Shown: positions 8,208 through 16,084 of the stretch, one piece after another
How positions within the stretch are numbered: position 1 is the first letter of the stretch
Layout: every line of letters starts with the position of its first letter
DNA from: Candidatus Omnitrophota bacterium
Lineage (GTDB): Bacteria; Omnitrophota; Gorgyraeia; Tantalellales; Tantalellaceae
Reading direction: 5' to 3'
DNA: 35,277 nt
Assembly: GCA_015231405.1 (NCBI GenBank)
Contig: JADGBR010000035.1
Location: 1 to 35,277 of the forward strand
Notes under the pieces: generated by a model
Told to the model about the DNA's origin: nothing
Database searches by the model: none
What the model saw: only the letters and a program-made list of their open reading frames with translations
Made by a program: the position numbers and the translations under genes

Positions 8208-9160
8208 GAATTCTCAAATTATCGTTAATTATTTTAATTTCTTTCGGTTTGGGGGCGGCGGTATCACGGAGTCTTTCAGGCAAAGCCGTGCCTAAAGCGG
8301 AAAAAGCCGAGGTGTGCCATGAAGAGGCGGAAGAGCTCAAGCTGAGCGAAAGAGCGCAGGAGCTTATCGCGTTAAATACGGAAAAGGCCCGGCTTGGTAC
8401 GTTCAGTAAGAGTATCCCGGTCATAGGCGAGATCGCCGAGGACGCTGAAACGTCGGTTCATGTGGTTTCCCCGGTAAGAGGCGAAATTACGGAAACGAAA
8501 GCGGGGATCGGTTCGGTCGTCAAAGAGGGCGATGTGCTATGCAGAGTATCTGAAATGAACGGTGAGACGGCGATCCATGAAGTCAAGGCTCCGATCGCGG
8601 GCACGGTAATTGGAGCTTTCGCCAAAGTTAAAGACATGGTCGATACGGTATCCTCCGTGTATACCATCGCTGACCTTACCAAGCTATCGGCAACGTTTGA
8701 TGTTTACGAAAAGGACATTTCCGGGATCAAATTAGGCCAGAAGGTAACGATCCATTCCATCGCATACCCTGACAAAGTCTTTGAAGGAGCGATCACGTTT
8801 ATTTCTCACAGGGTCGATGAAAACTCGAATACGATAAAGGTGCGCGCGCTCGTAAAGAATCCGGATAATTTTCTTAAGCTGGGGATGTTCGTTAACGCCG
8901 ATATTATGATCGAGTCGGAGGGTAGAGCTATCGTTTTGCCTAAGGGAGCCGTTTATACGATGAATTCCAAAAAGGTCGTTTATATCAAGACGGCCTCCGA
9001 TAAATTCGAGGCGAGGGAAATTAAAGTCCGGGATGAGAACACTCGCGAGGTGGTCCTCGCCGAGGGTGTCAGCGAAGGGGAAGAAGTTGTTGTAGAGAAC
9101 GGCTTCCTTCTTAAATCGGAATCGTTGAGATCAAGAATGGGCGATGGTTGCGCTGAATAG
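8204..9160 (+). CDS. Periplasmic adaptor (HlyD/CusB family) lacking the alpha-hairpin
   Basis: This gene encodes 318 residues from ATG 8204, preceded by AGGAGGG inside the upstream gene. An N-terminal hydrophobic segment (residues 4-21) anchors or exports it. The two lipoyl half-motifs, about 86-118 (VVSPVRGEITETKAGIGSVVKEGD) and 124-157 (HEVKAPIAGTVIGAFAKVKDMV), follow each other with about five residues between them. In most RND adaptors 60 or more residues of alpha-hairpin stand there to dock the outer-membrane channel. A beta-barrel domain (about 160-240) and membrane-proximal domain complete it. Cys/His near the N-terminus (VCHEE) and a Cys near the C-terminus could contact metal. It probably links the RND pump at 9183 to the TolC-like channel in a non-standard way. 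Confidence 0.9.
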   Translation: MRILKLSLIILISFGLGAAVSRSLSGKAVPKAEKAEVCHEEAEELKLSERAQELIALNTEKARLGTFSKSIPVIGEIAEDAETSVHVVSPVRGEITETKAGIGSVVKEGDVLCRVSEMNGETAIHEVKAPIAGTVIGAFAKVKDMVDTVSSVYTIADLTKLSATFDVYEKDISGIKLGQKVTIHSIAYPDKVFEGAITFISHRVDENSNTIKVRALVKNPDNFLKLGMFVNADIMIESEGRAIVLPKGAVYTMNSKKVVYIKTASDKFEAREIKVRDENTREVVLAEGVSEGEEVVVENGFLLKSESLRSRMGDGCAE

Positions 9161-9182
9161 CCATAGGAAGGAGAAATAGCCG

Positions 9183-12100
9183 ATGAATAGTTTTTTGTCA
9201 TTTGTATTGCGTCAGCGGGTTTTGGTCATTTTCATGACGCTTGGGATCGTTGCCGCGGGCGCCGCCGCGTGGATAAAGATCCCGATCGACGCATACCCCG
9301 ACGTTACCAACGAACAAGTAATGATACTTACCCAGGCGCCCGGCCTTGCGCCGGTAGAAGTGGAACGGCTTATCAGCACCCCTCTTGAAAATGAAATGAA
9401 CGGACTCCCCAAAGTAACTATGATACGGTCTCTTTCAAAGGCGGGGCTTTCGCAGGTTGTCGTTGTGTTTGACGATTCAACCGACATATATTTCGCCAGG
9501 CAGATAGTCTTTGAGCGGATCCAGACGGCAAGGGAGAATCTTCCGGAAGGGGTTCTGCCTGAACTTGGGCCTATCAGTACCGGGCTCGGCGAGATATATC
9601 AGTATACCCTTGAAGGAAAAGACTCGGACTTGACCGAAATGAGGACGGTGCAGGATTGGGTCATACGGCCTCAGCTGCGTACTATCCCCGGCGTTACGGA
9701 GATAAACTCATTCGGCGGCTTCGCGAAGCAGTATCAGGTAATTGTTGACCCGGACCGCCTCATGAAATACGGGCTTACCCTCCAAAGCGTTACGGGATCA
9801 TTAATAAAAAATAACTCTACGGCCGCGGCCAACTACATTGTTACCGGCCAGGAACAGATCGTTGTCAGGGGAAACGGGCTGATCAGGTCGTTGGACGATA
9901 TCGGGAGCATCGTGCTTGCCGGCGTCAAAGGCGCTCCCGTATATGTGCGTGATATCGCCGATATCCGGATAGGGCACGAGATCCGCTGGGGCGCGGCGAC
10001 ACGGGACGGGAAAGGCGAGACGGTTATCGGCATGGCGATAATGCTAAAAGACGCCAATTCAAAAACAGTAGTCGATAAGATAAAGAGGGGTATTGAAAGG
10101 ATCGAAGAACGCCTGCCGGACGGGATCAGGATAAAACCATTTTACGACCGGACCGAACTTATCAAGGCATGCATAGACACCGTCGTTAAAGCGCTCCTCG
10201 AAGGCGGCGTGCTGGTCATTCTTATCCTCTTTTTGTTCCTGGGAGATTTCCGGACCGCGACGGTAGTATGTTTGTCACTGCCCTTATCCGCGCTTATCAC
10301 TTTTATCATGATGAGATGTTTCGGCCTTTCCGCGAATTTGATGTCCCTGGGCGGGCTTGTTATCGCCATGGGGATGATCGTTGACGCGAGTATCGTGGTC
10401 GCGGAGAATATATTCAGGCATCTATCGAGAAGGAAAGGCGTTCTGGGAGAGGAAAAGACGGCAGTTTGTCTTAGCGCGACGATAGAGGTAGCGCGGCCGA
10501 TATTTTTCGCGATCCTTATCACCATAATAACCAAGGTGCCTCTTTTTGCCCTTCAGTCGGTAGAAGGCAAGATGTTCAAGCCTATGGCCTTTACTCTTAT
10601 TTTTGCCATGGCAGGGTCGCTGCTTATATCGTTCACTATCGTGCCGGTAATAGGGTCTTACTTCATTAGGGGCAGTGCAAAAAATGAAGAGAGCGCCGTT
10701 ATCCGATGGGTCAAGAGGTTCTATATGCCTCTATTGCAGAAGGCGATCAGGGCGAGGAAAACAACTGCGCTTTTCGCGCTTTTCCTGTTCATTGTGTCCA
10801 TCCTGCTTTTCCGGTTTGTCGGCACCGAGTTCTTGCCGTACATGGATGAAGGCTCTATCGCGATCAACATCGTGAAGTTCCCGACCGTATCGCTGGAAGA
10901 GTCTAAACGTATCGGAGACCAGATAGAAAAAATGCTGCTTGAGTTCCCTGAAGTGGGAACGGTTGTCACGAAGACAGGCCGCGCCGAGATCGCTGAAGAC
11001 CCGATGGGCCCTGAGCAGAACGACGTGTTCGTCATGCTTAAGCCCAAAAAGCTGTGGAAAGCGAGATCCAAAATGGAGCTGATCGCTCAAATGGAAGCGA
11101 AGCTCTTAGAGCTCCCGGGTATCAAGCTGACCTTTTCACAGCCGATCGCTTTAAGGGTGAATGAACTGATATCGGGCATAAAGTCCGACGTCGCGGTGAA
11201 GGTCTTTGGCTACGACCTTGCGCTTCTGGCCGAAAAAGCGGAAGAGATAGAGCATATTATCGGCGGTATTCATGGCGCGAAAGACATAAAAGTCGAGCAG
11301 ATCGCCGGGTTCCTGCAGCTTAATATCGATATCGACCGCGCGGCCATTGCCCGGTATGGCATAAACGTGAGCGATGTAAATGAGATCATAGAGACCGCGG
11401 TCGGAGGTAAAGCGGCCGGTACGGTGTATGAGGAAGACCGCCGTTTCGACCTCGTCGTGCGATTCCCTGAAACCCGGCGGAACAGTGAAAAAGCGATAGG
11501 TGATATACTTGTAACCTCCCCGCATGGTCAAAGTGTGCCCTTGGGTCAGATCGCGAGGATAGATCTCGTAGAAGCGCCGAATCAGATAAGCCGCGAGAAC
11601 GGGATGCGCCGGGTCGTTATAGAGGCTAATGTCAGAGGAAGAGATATCGGCAGTTTCATTTCTGAAGCCCAGAAGAAGATCGGTAAAGTCGAAAAGGAGC
11701 TTCCATCTGGATATTACATCGATTGGGGCGGTCAGTTTGAGAACCAGGAGCGCGCGATGAGAACGCTTTCGGTAGTCGTACCTGTAGTAATGCTGATAAT
11801 CTTTATACTGCTTTTTTCCGCTTTTGGCTCCCTGAAGCCTGCCGTTCTAGTACTTATGAATCTGCCGTTCGCGTTGGTTGGCGGTATATTCACCGTATTG
11901 ATATTTAAGATCACGCTGAGCGTATCGGCTGTAGTCGGATTTATCACATTGTTCGGTATAGCGGTAGCTAACGGGACGGTATTGGTGGCATTCTTTATAC
12001 AACTTCGGCGGGAAGGGATGGGGCTTAACGAGGCTATCGTTAAAGGCTGCGAAGTTCGTCTTCGCCCGCTTCTTATGACAAGTCTTACCGCGACGCTAGG

Positions 12101-12257
12101 GCTGGTCCCCGTGCTTCTGGCGACCGGACCAGGTTCCGAGATCCAAAAGCCTCTTGCCGCGGTCGTGATGGGAGGGCTTGTTTCATCATTTGCGCTCACG
12201 ATGTTCGTGCTGCCTGTATTGTATGGATGGATCGAAAAGGGTGAGGCCGCGAAGTAG
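9183..12257 (+). CDS. RND heavy-metal efflux pump (CzcA/CusA family)
   Basis: This is a 1024-residue inner-membrane proton antiporter from ATG 9183, with AGGAAGGAGA 8-17 bases upstream. It has the full duplicated RND layout: a membrane segment at 11-31, a periplasmic porter domain, a bundle at about 337-490, a second periplasmic loop and a C-terminal bundle. The proton-relay segment is GMIVDASIVVAEN, with D401 and E408. At the position of the CzcA extra Asp in this helix there is A395, as in CusA-type pumps. The periplasmic block NELISGIKSDVAVKVFG is CzcA-like and lacks the Met residues of the CusA copper triad as far as I can align by eye. The substrate is a heavy metal of uncertain identity. 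It is the last gene of the efflux operon and works with the channel and adaptor upstream. Confidence 0.9.
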   Translation: MNSFLSFVLRQRVLVIFMTLGIVAAGAAAWIKIPIDAYPDVTNEQVMILTQAPGLAPVEVERLISTPLENEMNGLPKVTMIRSLSKAGLSQVVVVFDDSTDIYFARQIVFERIQTARENLPEGVLPELGPISTGLGEIYQYTLEGKDSDLTEMRTVQDWVIRPQLRTIPGVTEINSFGGFAKQYQVIVDPDRLMKYGLTLQSVTGSLIKNNSTAAANYIVTGQEQIVVRGNGLIRSLDDIGSIVLAGVKGAPVYVRDIADIRIGHEIRWGAATRDGKGETVIGMAIMLKDANSKTVVDKIKRGIERIEERLPDGIRIKPFYDRTELIKACIDTVVKALLEGGVLVILILFLFLGDFRTATVVCLSLPLSALITFIMMRCFGLSANLMSLGGLVIAMGMIVDASIVVAENIFRHLSRRKGVLGEEKTAVCLSATIEVARPIFFAILITIITKVPLFALQSVEGKMFKPMAFTLIFAMAGSLLISFTIVPVIGSYFIRGSAKNEESAVIRWVKRFYMPLLQKAIRARKTTALFALFLFIVSILLFRFVGTEFLPYMDEGSIAINIVKFPTVSLEESKRIGDQIEKMLLEFPEVGTVVTKTGRAEIAEDPMGPEQNDVFVMLKPKKLWKARSKMELIAQMEAKLLELPGIKLTFSQPIALRVNELISGIKSDVAVKVFGYDLALLAEKAEEIEHIIGGIHGAKDIKVEQIAGFLQLNIDIDRAAIARYGINVSDVNEIIETAVGGKAAGTVYEEDRRFDLVVRFPETRRNSEKAIGDILVTSPHGQSVPLGQIARIDLVEAPNQISRENGMRRVVIEANVRGRDIGSFISEAQKKIGKVEKELPSGYYIDWGGQFENQERAMRTLSVVVPVVMLIIFILLFSAFGSLKPAVLVLMNLPFALVGGIFTVLIFKITLSVSAVVGFITLFGIAVANGTVLVAFFIQLRREGMGLNEAIVKGCEVRLRPLLMTSLTATLGLVPVLLATGPGSEIQKPLAAVVMGGLVSSFALTMFVLPVLYGWIEKGEAAK

Positions 12258-12298
12258 CGGAGGGATGACTCGGGGAGGATACGGAGGGGAAATAATAG

Positions 12299-12327
12299 TT
12301 GACGTTTATAAACAGGATTGATAGCCT
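12299..12327 (+). promoter_or_regulatory. Possible promoter of the porin gene
   Basis: TTGACG (12299-12304), 17 bases, then TAGCCT (12322-12327). A short palindrome GATAG-C-CTATC (12320-12330) overlaps the -10 element and could be an operator. The match is moderate. Confidence 0.35.
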
Positions 12328-12416
12328 ATCAAAGAACGTTCTCGGAGGCGGCTCGGCCTTCTGGCCAATGCTTCTAGGGGGTGGGGAGGGGAATAGTATA
12401 TAACTTGGGGGGAGTC

Positions 12417-13910
12417 ATGAAACGGATATTTGCCGGATTTATCCTTTGCCTTGTCTCGGTCGCGGGAAGCGCGTTCTCCGAAGGGGTCTCTAACGAGCAG
12501 ATAATGAAGGAAATGAAAGAGCTCCGGGACGTTGTTAAGGCCCAGAACGAGCGGATAACCCGGCTTGAAGCGAAGCTCGCCGAAAAGGGCCAAGGACTCG
12601 CCGCCTCCTCAGCGTCGGTCCCGGAAGCTAAGGATGTGGAAGGCATTAGAAAAAGCCTGTTGCCCGAAATAAAGGACGAGGTCCGATGCGCCGTGGATTC
12701 AGAGCTGAATAAGAGGGATATAAGGATAGCGGATCAGGGATATACGATCCCCGGCGGCTTGAATATAGGCGCCGACGGCACATTCGTTTTTCAGGGCACG
12801 CCTAACGCCAATAATGCCGGAGACGGCGAGGACGACCGCTTCGACGGCGGATGGTCGTCGGACATAGAGATCACAAAAGATTTTTGTTATGACGAGTACG
12901 GGAAAGGACTTGTCCTAATACTTTTCGAAACGGGCGATAATGATATCCTCGGGGATGATCTCAACCTGTTCACTTTCACGAATTACGATATCGACAATTC
13001 AGACTCAATGCTGAGGCTCACCGAACTCTGGTACGAGCATCATCTTTTCGATGACCAGCTGGTGCTCCGAGGCGGAAAGATCGACGTCGGGAGCCGGTCG
13101 ATAGACACGAACGCTTTTGCTAACGACGAGACCAGTCAGTTCCTCTCGGACATGTTCAGGAATTCTCCGGTTATAGAATTCGCCTCCGGGAGTAACGCCT
13201 ACAGGGTTTTGGGAGGAAGCGCGGCCGTTAAGCCCGCGTGTATAAAATATGTGGAGCTCAGCGGCGGATACTATAACGCCGACGGTTCATGGGATCAGGT
13301 ATTCAGCCATCCTTTCTACACCGGGGAGATAAACCTTATGCCCGACAAGCTCATGGAATGGGACGAAGACCAGTGGGGCGGAAATTACAGGTTCTATTCC
13401 TGGGTGAATGATCTGAAACATACGAAGATAGTCGAGTACGGGGTGGACCCGAATACGGGTAGTACCGATGTCTCGACGCGGATTAACAGGGCTAATTATG
13501 GTTTCGGGATGAGCCTCGACCAGAAAATAACCGATGTCTACGGAGTTTTCGGTCGGGCCGGCTGGCAAAGGCCCGAGCTTGTTCCGATAGCGGGCACTGC
13601 GACGCTATACGCCGCATGGTCAGCCGGCGCCCAGATGACCGGTAAATACTGGAATAGAACGGGCGACGTTCTCGGCGCGGCTATAGGTACCGTGTACCCC
13701 AGCGAACGATACATCTCGTCTACCGACCCGGGCAGGCCCTCATCGCCCGAGACGCATTTCGAGACTTATTACAATATCCGTATCAACCCGCACTTATCCA
13801 TATCACCCGACCTCCAGTGGATATGGGATCCCTTCGGCGTGGGACGCGCCGACCAGGGCGACCACGACGCGATATTCATATACGGGCTTCGCTGTCAGTT
13901 GGATTTCTAA
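12417..13910 (+). CDS. Outer-membrane porin, OprB-like, with N-terminal coiled coil
   Basis: This is a 497-residue protein. I choose ATG 12417 (MKRIFAGF), with GGGGGGAG about 5 bases upstream; the ATG at 12381 adds a tail before the signal peptide. The signal peptide ends after about residue 21. Residues 25-58 form a short coiled coil (EQIMKEMKELRDVVKAQNERITRLEAKL) like those that trimerise or tether porins to the cell wall. From about residue 100 the sequence shows alternating beta strands with aromatic girdles and paired Asp/Asn turns. It ends in QLDF, the C-terminal Phe recognised by the barrel-assembly machinery. The pattern matches carbohydrate-selective OprB-type porins, but substrate cannot be told. 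It stands between the metal pump and the phosphate region with its own likely promoter. Confidence 0.75.
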   Translation: MKRIFAGFILCLVSVAGSAFSEGVSNEQIMKEMKELRDVVKAQNERITRLEAKLAEKGQGLAASSASVPEAKDVEGIRKSLLPEIKDEVRCAVDSELNKRDIRIADQGYTIPGGLNIGADGTFVFQGTPNANNAGDGEDDRFDGGWSSDIEITKDFCYDEYGKGLVLILFETGDNDILGDDLNLFTFTNYDIDNSDSMLRLTELWYEHHLFDDQLVLRGGKIDVGSRSIDTNAFANDETSQFLSDMFRNSPVIEFASGSNAYRVLGGSAAVKPACIKYVELSGGYYNADGSWDQVFSHPFYTGEINLMPDKLMEWDEDQWGGNYRFYSWVNDLKHTKIVEYGVDPNTGSTDVSTRINRANYGFGMSLDQKITDVYGVFGRAGWQRPELVPIAGTATLYAAWSAGAQMTGKYWNRTGDVLGAAIGTVYPSERYISSTDPGRPSSPETHFETYYNIRINPHLSISPDLQWIWDPFGVGRADQGDHDAIFIYGLRCQLDF

Positions 13911-13937
13911 TAGACCATAGACCATGGACCATGGACC
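13911..13937. repeat. Short tandem heptamer (CCATAGA/CCATGGA)
   Basis: The bases after the porin stop repeat a 7-base unit about four times: CCATAGA, then CCATGGA twice. A related stretch (AGTCCATAGTCCATGGTC) is near 31048. It has no coding sense. Confidence 0.6.
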
Positions 13938-13964
13938 TTTGGCGGACGGGTTTAGGGTTCCCAT

Positions 13965-14003
13965 GTTACGCAAAATTAAATAAAGTATTTGATTTTGCGT
14001 AAC
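13965..14003. repeat. Near-perfect AT-rich palindrome
   Basis: GTTACGCAAAAT (13965-13976) is exactly inverted at 13992-14003. Inside, AAATA and TATTT pair around the loop AAG with one T/G mismatch between the two stems, giving a hairpin of about 18 pairs. No T-run follows, so it is not a standard terminator. It may be a small mobile palindromic element or a regulatory hairpin between the porin and brnT. Confidence 0.7.
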
Positions 14004-14015
14004 TGTTCAGAGCAC

Positions 14016-14044
14016 TTGACATATGTACAAAATGTATGTACACT
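14016..14044 (+). promoter_or_regulatory. brnTA promoter with TGTACA operator candidate
   Basis: TTGACA (14016-14021), 17 bases, TACACT (14039-14044). Two TGTACA boxes (14024-14029 and 14037-14042) start 13 bases apart, the second overlapping the -10. Toxin-antitoxin operons of this family are autorepressed by the antitoxin, so these boxes are likely binding sites. Confidence 0.65.
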
Positions 14045-14061
14045 ATATTTGGGATTAGAGC

Positions 14062-14340
14062 ATGAAATATGAATGGGATTATCGGAAAAACCGGAACAAT
14101 ATTGAAAAACACGGTTTGGATTTCAATGATGCGGTGTTATTTTTTGAGAACCCGTATTTAACATTTTCTGATCTCAGGTTCAATTATGGGGAGGAAAGGT
14201 ATTTTGCTATAGGGACCATCAGATCGCGGGTAATTGTGCTTATATTCACGAAAAGAAAAGACACGATACGCATAATATCTATGAGGAAAGCAAATGAAAG
14301 GGAAAGCAAAAAATTCAAGGACAGATTGGGAAAAAATTGA
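14062..14340 (+). CDS. brnT: BrnT-family ribonuclease toxin
   Basis: This gene encodes 92 residues from ATG 14062, with a weak GGGATTAG ahead. The sequence follows the BrnT family closely along its length: YEWDYRKNRNNIEKHGLDFNDA at the start, GEERYFAIG in the middle and RIISMRKANERESKKF at the end. BrnT toxins are RNase-fold ribonucleases that stop translation and are neutralised by BrnA. The toxin-first order and the 47-base overlap with the next gene are typical. The likely catalytic or RNA-contacting residues are the conserved Trp/Asp, Lys/His and Arg positions in these blocks. Expression is likely autoregulated through the TGTACA boxes just upstream. Base composition is lower in GC than in neighbouring genes, which suggests horizontal acquisition. 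Confidence 0.9.
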   Translation: MKYEWDYRKNRNNIEKHGLDFNDAVLFFENPYLTFSDLRFNYGEERYFAIGTIRSRVIVLIFTKRKDTIRIISMRKANERESKKFKDRLGKN

Positions 14341-14560
14341 TCTATTGGCGGATAAGCAGATCGACTACTCCGAGATCCCCGAACTGGATGAACTCTTCTG
14401 GGAAAACGCTGAAATTGTCCATCCACGCGCAAAGGTTAAAGTTACGATACGAATAAAGCCGAGAGTTCTCGAATGGTTTAAATCCCGGGGAAAGGGTTAC
14501 CAGACAAGAATAAATTCGATACTGGAAGCATATATCGAAGCGGTCCAAAAACACAAATAA
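14294..14560 (+). CDS. brnA: BrnA-family antitoxin
   Basis: This gene encodes 88 residues from ATG 14294 inside the end of brnT, with GAGGAAAG as ribosome binding site. The N-terminal half is acidic and flexible (IDYSEIPELDELFWENAEIV), the usual toxin-wrapping part. The C-terminal half, KVKVTIRIKPRVLEWFKSRGKGYQTRINSILEAYIEA read as separate segments, is a ribbon-helix-helix DNA-binding fold typical of BrnA. It would bind BrnT and repress the shared promoter. The start codon choice is supported by the ribosome binding site and by the usual BrnT/BrnA overlap. No other domain is seen. Confidence 0.9.
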   Translation: MKGKAKNSRTDWEKIDLLADKQIDYSEIPELDELFWENAEIVHPRAKVKVTIRIKPRVLEWFKSRGKGYQTRINSILEAYIEAVQKHK

Positions 14561-14586
14561 CAATAATAATCCTCCGATCATAATCA

Positions 14587-14641
14587 TTGACAACATCCTC
14601 GCCGGCAGGTACAATTTAGCAATGTCTACTGGAATTGTAGA
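14587..14641 (+). promoter_or_regulatory. Promoter of the Rrf2-pst operon with operator candidate
   Basis: TTGACA (14587-14592), 17 bases, TACAAT (14610-14615) is a near-consensus sigma-70 promoter, with start of transcription expected near 14622. A small dyad TCTAC-7-GTAGA (14625-14641) lies right after it, where a repressor such as the Rrf2 protein could sit. Confidence 0.7.
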
Positions 14642-14673
14642 GTATAAAATGTTGAAAATCGATAAGGCTCGAG

Positions 14674-15096
14674 ATGAAACTTTCTAAAAAGGCTGAGTAC
14701 GCGCTCAGGGCTATGACGGAGCTGGTGACGGCGGGCGGGGATGGGCCCGTCAGGATAGCTCAAATATCCAGGAACGAGAAGATACCCAGGAAGTTCCTCG
14801 AGCGGATACTTAACGACCTTAAAAAGGGCGGGATCCTTAAGAGCGTGCGCGGGGCGCGGGGGGGATATATCCTGGCAAAAGAACCCGCGGATATCACTTT
14901 CGCCGATGTGGTGCGGTTGATGGACGGGCCTTTGGCGCCTCTCCGGTGCGTGAGCAAATACGCGCATGTTAAGTGTTCCCGGGAGAAGATCTGTTTATTG
15001 AAGAACGTAATGATGGAAGTGCGTAACGCCGTAGCGGGGGTCCTCGAGACGAGGACATTCGCGGATGTGGCGGAAGTGAAAAGGAGGAAAAAGTGA
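14674..15096 (+). CDS. Rrf2-family transcriptional regulator with three cysteines
   Basis: This is a 140-residue protein from ATG 14674. The N-terminal winged helix is typical of Rrf2/IscR/NsrR: MKLSKKAEYALRAM, then IPRKFLERILNDLKKGGIL and SVRGARGGYILAK (the wing). Three cysteines, C92, C101 and C107 (spacing C-x8-C-x5-C), match the cluster-binding loop of Fe-S members such as IscR and NsrR, whose spacing differs slightly. It may therefore sense iron-sulphur status, oxygen or nitric oxide. The stop overlaps the GTG start of pstS (GTGA), so regulator and phosphate transporter are co-translated. Linking Rrf2 to phosphate uptake is unusual, since PhoB or PhoU normally fills this place. Confidence 0.9.
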   Translation: MKLSKKAEYALRAMTELVTAGGDGPVRIAQISRNEKIPRKFLERILNDLKKGGILKSVRGARGGYILAKEPADITFADVVRLMDGPLAPLRCVSKYAHVKCSREKICLLKNVMMEVRNAVAGVLETRTFADVAEVKRRKK

Positions 15097-16031
15097 ATAA
15101 GCTGGCGGCGGCGTTACTGGGGTTGGTTCTGGTCATGGGATGCTCGGGCAGAGCCGCTTTCGCGGAAGAGAGGATAACGTTATCAGGCGCCTGGGCGCTT
15201 TATCCGATGGCAGTGAAATGGGCCGAGGAGTATACGAAGATAAATCCGGGAGTGAAAATAGACGTATCGGCGGGCGGGGCCGGTAAGGGCATGGCGGATT
15301 GTCTCGCGGGGATAGTGGAGATAGGCATGGTATCGAGGGACATAACTAAGGAAGAAGAAGGTAAGGGGGCGTACGCCGTCGCCGTGACGAAAGACGCGGT
15401 AGTCGCGACCGTCAATTCCGGGAATCCGGCAATAAAAGAGATAGCGGAAAAAGGCCTTACTAAAGAAGCTTTCGCTCAAATATTCATAGACGGTAACATC
15501 GCTACATGGGGTGACGCGCTGGGGACGGGCGATAAGAATACCATAAACGTGTATACGAGGTCCGATTCATGCGGCGCCGGGGAGTCGTGGGCGAAATATT
15601 TAGGGAAAAAGCAGGAAGACATAGCCGGGCTCGGCGTTTACGGCGATCCGGGAGTGGCGCAGGCCGTTAAAAGCGACGTACTCGGGATCGGATATAATAA
15701 TATAAACTTCGTATATGACAACTCCACAAAAAAACCGCTTGCCGGTATCCAGATAGTGTCGATAGATATAAACGGTAACAGGGTCATCGACGCGGAAGAA
15801 TCGTTTTACGGGGATCGAGACTCTTTGACCGCCGCGATAGCGGGCGGTAAATACCCCTCTCCCCCGGCGCGCGAGCTCTTCTTTGTGACGAAAGGCAAGT
15901 CCTCGAATACAACGGTCGAAGGCTTCATTAACTGGGTCCTTACCGAAGGACAGAAATACGTTGAGGAAACGGGATATGTCAAATTGCCGAAAGAGATGAT
16001 AGAGAGCGAACTGTTTGATTTAGGGGAGTAG
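15093..16031 (+). CDS. pstS: Phosphate-binding protein PstS
   Basis: This is a 312-residue periplasmic protein. The GTG start at 15093 overlaps the rrf2-type gene and follows AGGAGG closely. The N-terminus is a signal sequence; VMGC (Cys17) could be a lipobox, but AFA-EE near residue 24 could equally be cleaved by signal peptidase I. Ligand-loop motifs of the PstS-like family are SGAWALYP (31-38), SAGGAGKGMADCLAG, GMVSRDI and RSDSCGAGESW. It would capture phosphate and deliver it to PstC/PstA. The SGAW form differs from the SGST/TGAGS of classic PstS, so a related oxyanion remains possible. A strong hairpin after the stop probably keeps PstS more abundant than the permease. Confidence 0.85.
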   Translation: MNKLAAALLGLVLVMGCSGRAAFAEERITLSGAWALYPMAVKWAEEYTKINPGVKIDVSAGGAGKGMADCLAGIVEIGMVSRDITKEEEGKGAYAVAVTKDAVVATVNSGNPAIKEIAEKGLTKEAFAQIFIDGNIATWGDALGTGDKNTINVYTRSDSCGAGESWAKYLGKKQEDIAGLGVYGDPGVAQAVKSDVLGIGYNNINFVYDNSTKKPLAGIQIVSIDINGNRVIDAEESFYGDRDSLTAAIAGGKYPSPPARELFFVTKGKSSNTTVEGFINWVLTEGQKYVEETGYVKLPKEMIESELFDLGE

Positions 16032-16046
16032 CGAACAGAAACCGTA

Positions 16047-16076
16047 GGGGCGGGGTTACCCCGCCCCTGCTCTTTT
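16047..16076 (+). terminator. Intercistronic hairpin between pstS and pstC
   Basis: GGGGCGGGG (16047-16055) pairs exactly with CCCCGCCCC (16059-16067) around a 3-base loop and is followed by TGCTCTTTTATTT. It looks like a leaky Rho-independent terminator. The same form, GTAGGGGCG..., also looks like a dispersed repeat, so it may be an inserted element put to use. Confidence 0.65.
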
Positions 16077-16084
16077 ATTTAATA

